Shown: piece after piece, positions 14,545 through 17,829 of the stretch
Position numbering within the stretch: position 1 is the first letter of the stretch
Layout: every line of letters starts with the position of its first letter
Assembly: GCA_051953655.1 (NCBI GenBank)
Contig: JBQCIO010000200.1
Span: 1 to 17,829, forward strand
Source: JBQCHF01 sp051953655
GTDB lineage: Bacteria; Actinomycetota; Actinomycetes; Motilibacterales; Motilibacteraceae
Length of the DNA stretch: 17,829 nucleotides
Direction: 5' to 3'
Made by a program: the position numbers and the translations under genes
The notes under the pieces: generated by a model
What the model was told of the DNA's origin: nothing
Databases searched by the model: none
What the model saw: only the letters and a program-made list of their open reading frames with translations

Positions 14545-17160
14545 GTGAGAGCCATCCGTCGATTCACGGTCCGCACCGTGCTGCCCGAGCCCCTCGCCGC
14601 CCTGGGGGAGCTCGCGCTCAACCTGCGGTGGTCCTGGCACCCGGAGAGCCAGGACCTGTTCCGCTCCATCGCCCCCGAGACGTGGGACGAGGTCGGCCAC
14701 GACCCGGTCGCCCTGCTCGGCTCGCTGACCCCCGAGCAGCTGTCCCGACTGGCCGAGGACCACCGCCTGGTCCGGCGGGTGGAGGAGGCGGCAGCCGACC
14801 TGCAGGACTACCTGACCGGCGACCGCTGGTACCAGACGCTGGGTCAGGACGACACCGCCGCCCCGCGCTCGATCGCCTACTTCTCCCCGGAGTTCGGCAT
14901 CACGGCGGTGCTGCCGCAGTACTCCGGCGGCCTGGGCATCCTGGCCGGCGACCACCTCAAGACCGCCTCCGACCTCGGCGTCCCGATCACCGGCGTCGGC
15001 CTGCTCTACCGCTCCGGCTACTTCACCCAGTCCCTCTCCCGCGAGGGCTGGCAGCTCGAGCGCTACCCGCTGCTGGACCCCAACGGCCTGCCGATCTCGC
15101 TGCTGCGCGAGGAGGACGGCTCGCCGGTGAAGGTGCGCGTCGGGCTGCCCGGCGGCCGCCAGCTGGTGGCGCAGGTGTGGAAGGCCCAGGTGGGCCGGGT
15201 GCCGCTGCTGCTGCTCGACTCCGACGTCGAGGACAACGACCAGCCCGAGCGCGACGTCACCGACCGCCTCTACGGCGGCGGCACCGAGCACCGCCTGCAG
15301 CAGGAGATGCTGCTGGGTGTCGGCGGCGTGCGGGCGCTGCGCGCCTGGTCCCGGCTCACCGGCGCCCCCGCGCCGGAGGTGTTCCACACCAACGAGGGCC
15401 ACGCCGGGTTCCTCGGTGTGGAGCGCATCCGTGAGCTGGCCGAGGACCACGGCCTGTCCTGGAGCGAGGCGCTGGAGGCCGCGCGGGCGGCCACCGTCTT
15501 CACCACGCACACCCCGGTCCCCGCCGGCATCGACCGCTTCCCGCGAGACCTCATCGCGCAGTACTTCGGCGGCGACAACGCCAGCCCGGGCGCGCCCGTC
15601 GAGAAGATCCTCGAGCTGGGCGCGGAGACCTACGAGGGCGGCGACCCCACCGTCTTCAACATGGCCGTCATGGGCCTTCGCCTGGCCCAGCGGGCCAACG
15701 GCGTGGCCAAGCTGCACGGCATCGTCAGCCGCGGCATGTTCAACGGCCTGTGGCCGGGCTTCGACACCGCCGAGGTGCCGATCAGCTACGTCACCAACGG
15801 CGTGCACGCCCCCACCTGGGTGGCCCGCGAGGTGTTCGAGCTCGCCGAGCGAGAGATCGGCACCCGGCTCACCGAGGACGCCCAGGGCTGGGAGGGGATC
15901 GACAAGATCTCCGACAAGGCCATCTGGGAGCTGCGCGGCCAGCTGCGGGCCAAGCTCGTCGACGAGGCGCGTCGTCGGGTCAAGGCGTCGTGGCTGCAGC
16001 GCGGGGCCAGCGAGGCCGAGCTCACCTGGGTCGGCGGTGTGCTCGACCCCGACGTCCTCACCATCGGTTTCGCCCGCCGGGTGCCCTCCTACAAGCGGCT
16101 CACGCTGATGCTGCGCGACCAGGAGCGGCTGAAGTCGCTGCTGCTGCACCCGGAGCGGCCGGTGCAGCTGGTCATCGCCGGCAAGGCGCACCCGGCCGAC
16201 GAGGGCGGCAAGAAGCTCATCCAGGAGCTCATCCGCTTCTCCGACGACCCCGAGGTCCGTCACCGGATCGTCTTCCTGCCCAACTACGACATCGCGATGG
16301 CCCAGTCGCTCTACCCGGGCTGCGACGTCTGGCTGAACAATCCGCTGCGCCCGCTGGAGGCGTGCGGCACCTCGGGCATGAAGGCCGCTCTGAACGGGTG
16401 CCTGAACCTGTCGATCCTCGACGGGTGGTGGGACGAGATGTACGACGGCGACAACGGCTGGGCCATCCCCACCGCCGACGGCGTCGAGGACCCCGACCGC
16501 CGTGACGAGCTCGAGGCCGGCGCGCTCTACGACCTCATCGAGAACGACGTGGCGCCCAAGTTCTACGGCCACGACGGCGACGGACTGCCCCGCCGCTGGC
16601 TGGAGATGGTCCGTCACGACCTCAAGAGCCTCGGGCCCAAGGTGCTCTCCAGCCGGATGCTGCGCGACTACGTCGTCGGGCTCTACACCCCGGCTGCGGT
16701 CTCCGGCCGCGAGCTCGACGGGCCGACGTACGCCCTGGCCAAGGACTTCGCTGCGTGGAAGCAGAAGATCCGCGGCAGCTGGCACGGCGTGCGGGTCGAC
16801 CACGTCGAGACCTCGGGCCTGGGCGACTCGCCCGAGCTGGGCGCGGTGCTGTCGGTGCGCGCGTTCGTCTCCCTCGACGGCCTCTCGCCCGACGACGTCG
16901 ACGTGCAGGTCGTGCACGGCCGGGTCGACAGCGAGGACCGGCTCACCGAGACCTCGGTCCTCTCGCTCGCCCACGCCGAGGCCTACGAGCACGGCCGGCA
17001 CCGCTACGACGGCGACCTCACCCTCGAGCGGACCGGTTCCTTCGGCTACACCGTGCGGATCCTGCCGAAGAACGCGCTGACGGCCACCTCGGCCGAGCTC
17101 GGTCTGGTCTCCTACGCGCAGATCACCGCCAGCGAGCCGTCCACGGCCGGCCTGCGGTAG
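14545..17160 (+). CDS. glgP: Alpha-glucan (glycogen) phosphorylase
   Basis: GT35 enzyme that phosphorolyses alpha-1,4-glucans to glucose-1-phosphate with a PLP cofactor; the degradative partner of the divergent synthesis operon. It has 871 aa, close to mycobacterial GlgP (Rv1328). An N-terminal DUF3417-type helical region (about 12-95, LNLRWSWHPESQDLF) precedes the phosphorylase fold with YFSPEFGI, YSGGLGILAGDHLK and FHTNEGHAGFL. The PLP lysine lies in GTSGMKAALNG (K613), followed by GWWDEMYDGDNGW. The GTG at 14545 starts MRAIRRFTV; the in-phase promoter suggests a leaderless mRNA. An overlapping GTG two bases upstream is in another frame and runs straight into a stop. A long hairpin follows 13 bases after the stop. 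Confidence 0.96.
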   Translation: MRAIRRFTVRTVLPEPLAALGELALNLRWSWHPESQDLFRSIAPETWDEVGHDPVALLGSLTPEQLSRLAEDHRLVRRVEEAAADLQDYLTGDRWYQTLGQDDTAAPRSIAYFSPEFGITAVLPQYSGGLGILAGDHLKTASDLGVPITGVGLLYRSGYFTQSLSREGWQLERYPLLDPNGLPISLLREEDGSPVKVRVGLPGGRQLVAQVWKAQVGRVPLLLLDSDVEDNDQPERDVTDRLYGGGTEHRLQQEMLLGVGGVRALRAWSRLTGAPAPEVFHTNEGHAGFLGVERIRELAEDHGLSWSEALEAARAATVFTTHTPVPAGIDRFPRDLIAQYFGGDNASPGAPVEKILELGAETYEGGDPTVFNMAVMGLRLAQRANGVAKLHGIVSRGMFNGLWPGFDTAEVPISYVTNGVHAPTWVAREVFELAEREIGTRLTEDAQGWEGIDKISDKAIWELRGQLRAKLVDEARRRVKASWLQRGASEAELTWVGGVLDPDVLTIGFARRVPSYKRLTLMLRDQERLKSLLLHPERPVQLVIAGKAHPADEGGKKLIQELIRFSDDPEVRHRIVFLPNYDIAMAQSLYPGCDVWLNNPLRPLEACGTSGMKAALNGCLNLSILDGWWDEMYDGDNGWAIPTADGVEDPDRRDELEAGALYDLIENDVAPKFYGHDGDGLPRRWLEMVRHDLKSLGPKVLSSRMLRDYVVGLYTPAAVSGRELDGPTYALAKDFAAWKQKIRGSWHGVRVDHVETSGLGDSPELGAVLSVRAFVSLDGLSPDDVDVQVVHGRVDSEDRLTETSVLSLAHAEAYEHGRHRYDGDLTLERTGSFGYTVRILPKNALTATSAELGLVSYAQITASEPSTAGLR

Positions 17161-17173
17161 CTCCTGCTCGCCC

Positions 17174-17219
17174 CGAGGGGCGTCTCCATCTGCTGCATGG
17201 CGGGTGGGGGCGCCCCTCG
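17174..17219 (+). terminator. Hairpin terminator after glgP
   Basis: CGAGGGGCG (17174-17182) pairs with CGCCCCTCG (17211-17219). The stem extends inwards to about 16 bp by adding G-U and normal pairs (17183-17189 with 17204-17210), leaving a 14-nt loop. There is no T-run. Its right arm ends 2 bases before the likely -10 of the next gene. Confidence 0.65.
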
Positions 17220-17221
17220 CG

Positions 17222-17227
17222 TACGTT
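17222..17227 (+). promoter_or_regulatory. Possible -10 element of the MOSC gene
   Basis: TACGTT (TANNNT) ends 6 nt before GTG 17234, so a transcript from it would be leaderless. No Shine-Dalgarno sequence is present. No good -35 is visible, because that region is occupied by the glgP hairpin. Confidence 0.4.
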
Positions 17228-17233
17228 CTGCGC

Positions 17234-17785
17234 GTGCTGGACGTGACCGGACTCGTGGTGGCCGTGAGCTCCTCGCCCGTGCACGAGTTCAGCAAGGACG
17301 GCCAGGACGTGGTTCGGCTGCTCACCGGCCTCGGCGTCCAGGGCGACTCCCACGCGGGGACGACGGTGCAGCACCGGTCGCGGGTCGCCCGCGACCCTTC
17401 CGCGCCCAACCTCCGGCAGGTGCACCTCGTGCACGCCGAGCTGCACGACGAGCTGCGCGAGCGCGGCTTCTCCGTCCGCCCCGGCGACATGGGTGAGAAC
17501 GTCACGACGCGCGGTGTCGACCTGCTCGCGCTGCCCACCGGAACGCGGCTGCGGCTCGGGCCCGACGCCGTCGTCGAGCTGACCGGCCTGCGCAACCCCT
17601 GCGTCCAGCTCGACCGGTTCCAGCCCGGCCTGATGGGAGCGGTGCTGGACCGGGACGAGCGGGGCGGCCTGGTCCGCAAGGCCGGCGTCATGGCTGTGGT
17701 GCTGGCCGGGGGAGAGGTTCGCCCCGACGACGTCGTGCGCGTCGAGCTCCCGGCCGGTCCGCACCTGCCGCTCGAGCCCGTCTGA
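17234..17785 (+). CDS. MOSC-domain protein (YiiM-like)
   Basis: Stand-alone MOSC (molybdenum cofactor sulfurase C-terminal) protein of 183 aa. These domains handle sulfur or the molybdenum cofactor through a conserved cysteine; the YiiM-type relatives act in N-hydroxylated base reduction. The motifs present are VQGDSHAGTTVQHRS (36-50), NLRQVHLVHAEL (59-70), PGDMGENVTTRG (83-94) and the conserved Cys in LTGLRNPCVQLDRF (C123). GTG 17234 is chosen because the MOSC fold begins just after it and a TACGTT -10 lies at 17222-17227. A GTG-type start at 17204 would lie inside the glgP hairpin. It has no obvious link to glucan metabolism. The 44 bases after it show nothing recognisable. Confidence 0.85.
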   Translation: MLDVTGLVVAVSSSPVHEFSKDGQDVVRLLTGLGVQGDSHAGTTVQHRSRVARDPSAPNLRQVHLVHAELHDELRERGFSVRPGDMGENVTTRGVDLLALPTGTRLRLGPDAVVELTGLRNPCVQLDRFQPGLMGAVLDRDERGGLVRKAGVMAVVLAGGEVRPDDVVRVELPAGPHLPLEPV

Positions 17786-17829
17786 CGCGCCGCACCCTCC
17801 CCATGATCGTGAAGGGTTGATGGCGGATT

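Noticed and set aside
17197..17499. Open frames overlapping the MOSC start in other frames
   Set aside because: They contain none of the MOSC motifs and are Arg/Ala-rich.
14347..17691. Upstream extension of the glgE frame through the glgP region
   Set aside because: It is antisense to glgP with no motifs, and the GlgE active-site numbering fits a start at 14346.

Overview
The window is very GC-rich, uses GTG starts freely and has tightly packed genes joined by 4-nt start/stop overlaps, so it comes from a high-GC actinobacterium. The gene content and style fit Geodermatophilaceae or a relative, which is an inference without database support. The order thioredoxin-like gene, glgB, glgE and divergent glgP parallels the Rv1324-Rv1328 neighbourhood of Mycobacterium tuberculosis. 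Here treS and mak (pep2) lie inside the same cluster, whereas in M. tuberculosis they are elsewhere.

Layout. Positions 1-2829 (+) hold the end of an ABC export/MacB-like operon: the C-terminal part of an FtsX-like permease followed by two different ATPases, the first with a short extra C-terminal domain that looks AbrB/SpoVT-like. A small thiamine-binding (MTH1187-type) protein follows at 2919-3233 (+). On the minus strand, 3230-5360 carries an NlpC/P60 lipoprotein and, overlapping its stop, a metallo-beta-lactamase-fold hydrolase whose last quarter is knocked out of frame by an apparent missing base near 3454. The divergent spacer 5361-5522 holds seven copies of a 13-bp tandem repeat. Then comes a thioredoxin-TPR (CnoX/YbbN-like) gene at 5523-6458 (+).

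The 446-bp gap 6459-6904, between the convergent thioredoxin and glgB genes, codes for nothing recognisable. It is instead one large imperfect inverted repeat of about 423 bp: near-identical long hairpins at both ends, a second pair of matching arms inside, and three 17-bp palindromes at an exact 31-bp period in the middle. This is the most unusual part of the window.

Positions 6905-14346 (-) form one operon, glgE-treS-mak-glgB, which encodes the complete GlgE route from trehalose to branched alpha-glucan. TreS interconverts trehalose and maltose, Mak phosphorylates maltose, GlgE polymerises maltose-1-phosphate and GlgB adds branches. glgP (14545-17160, +) diverges from it and encodes the phosphorylase that degrades such glucans. 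The 198-bp divergent spacer contains a 19-bp operator-like palindrome and promoter-like elements that suggest leaderless transcripts. A MOSC-domain gene (17234-17785, +) follows glgP after a strong hairpin. The last 44 bases show nothing recognisable.
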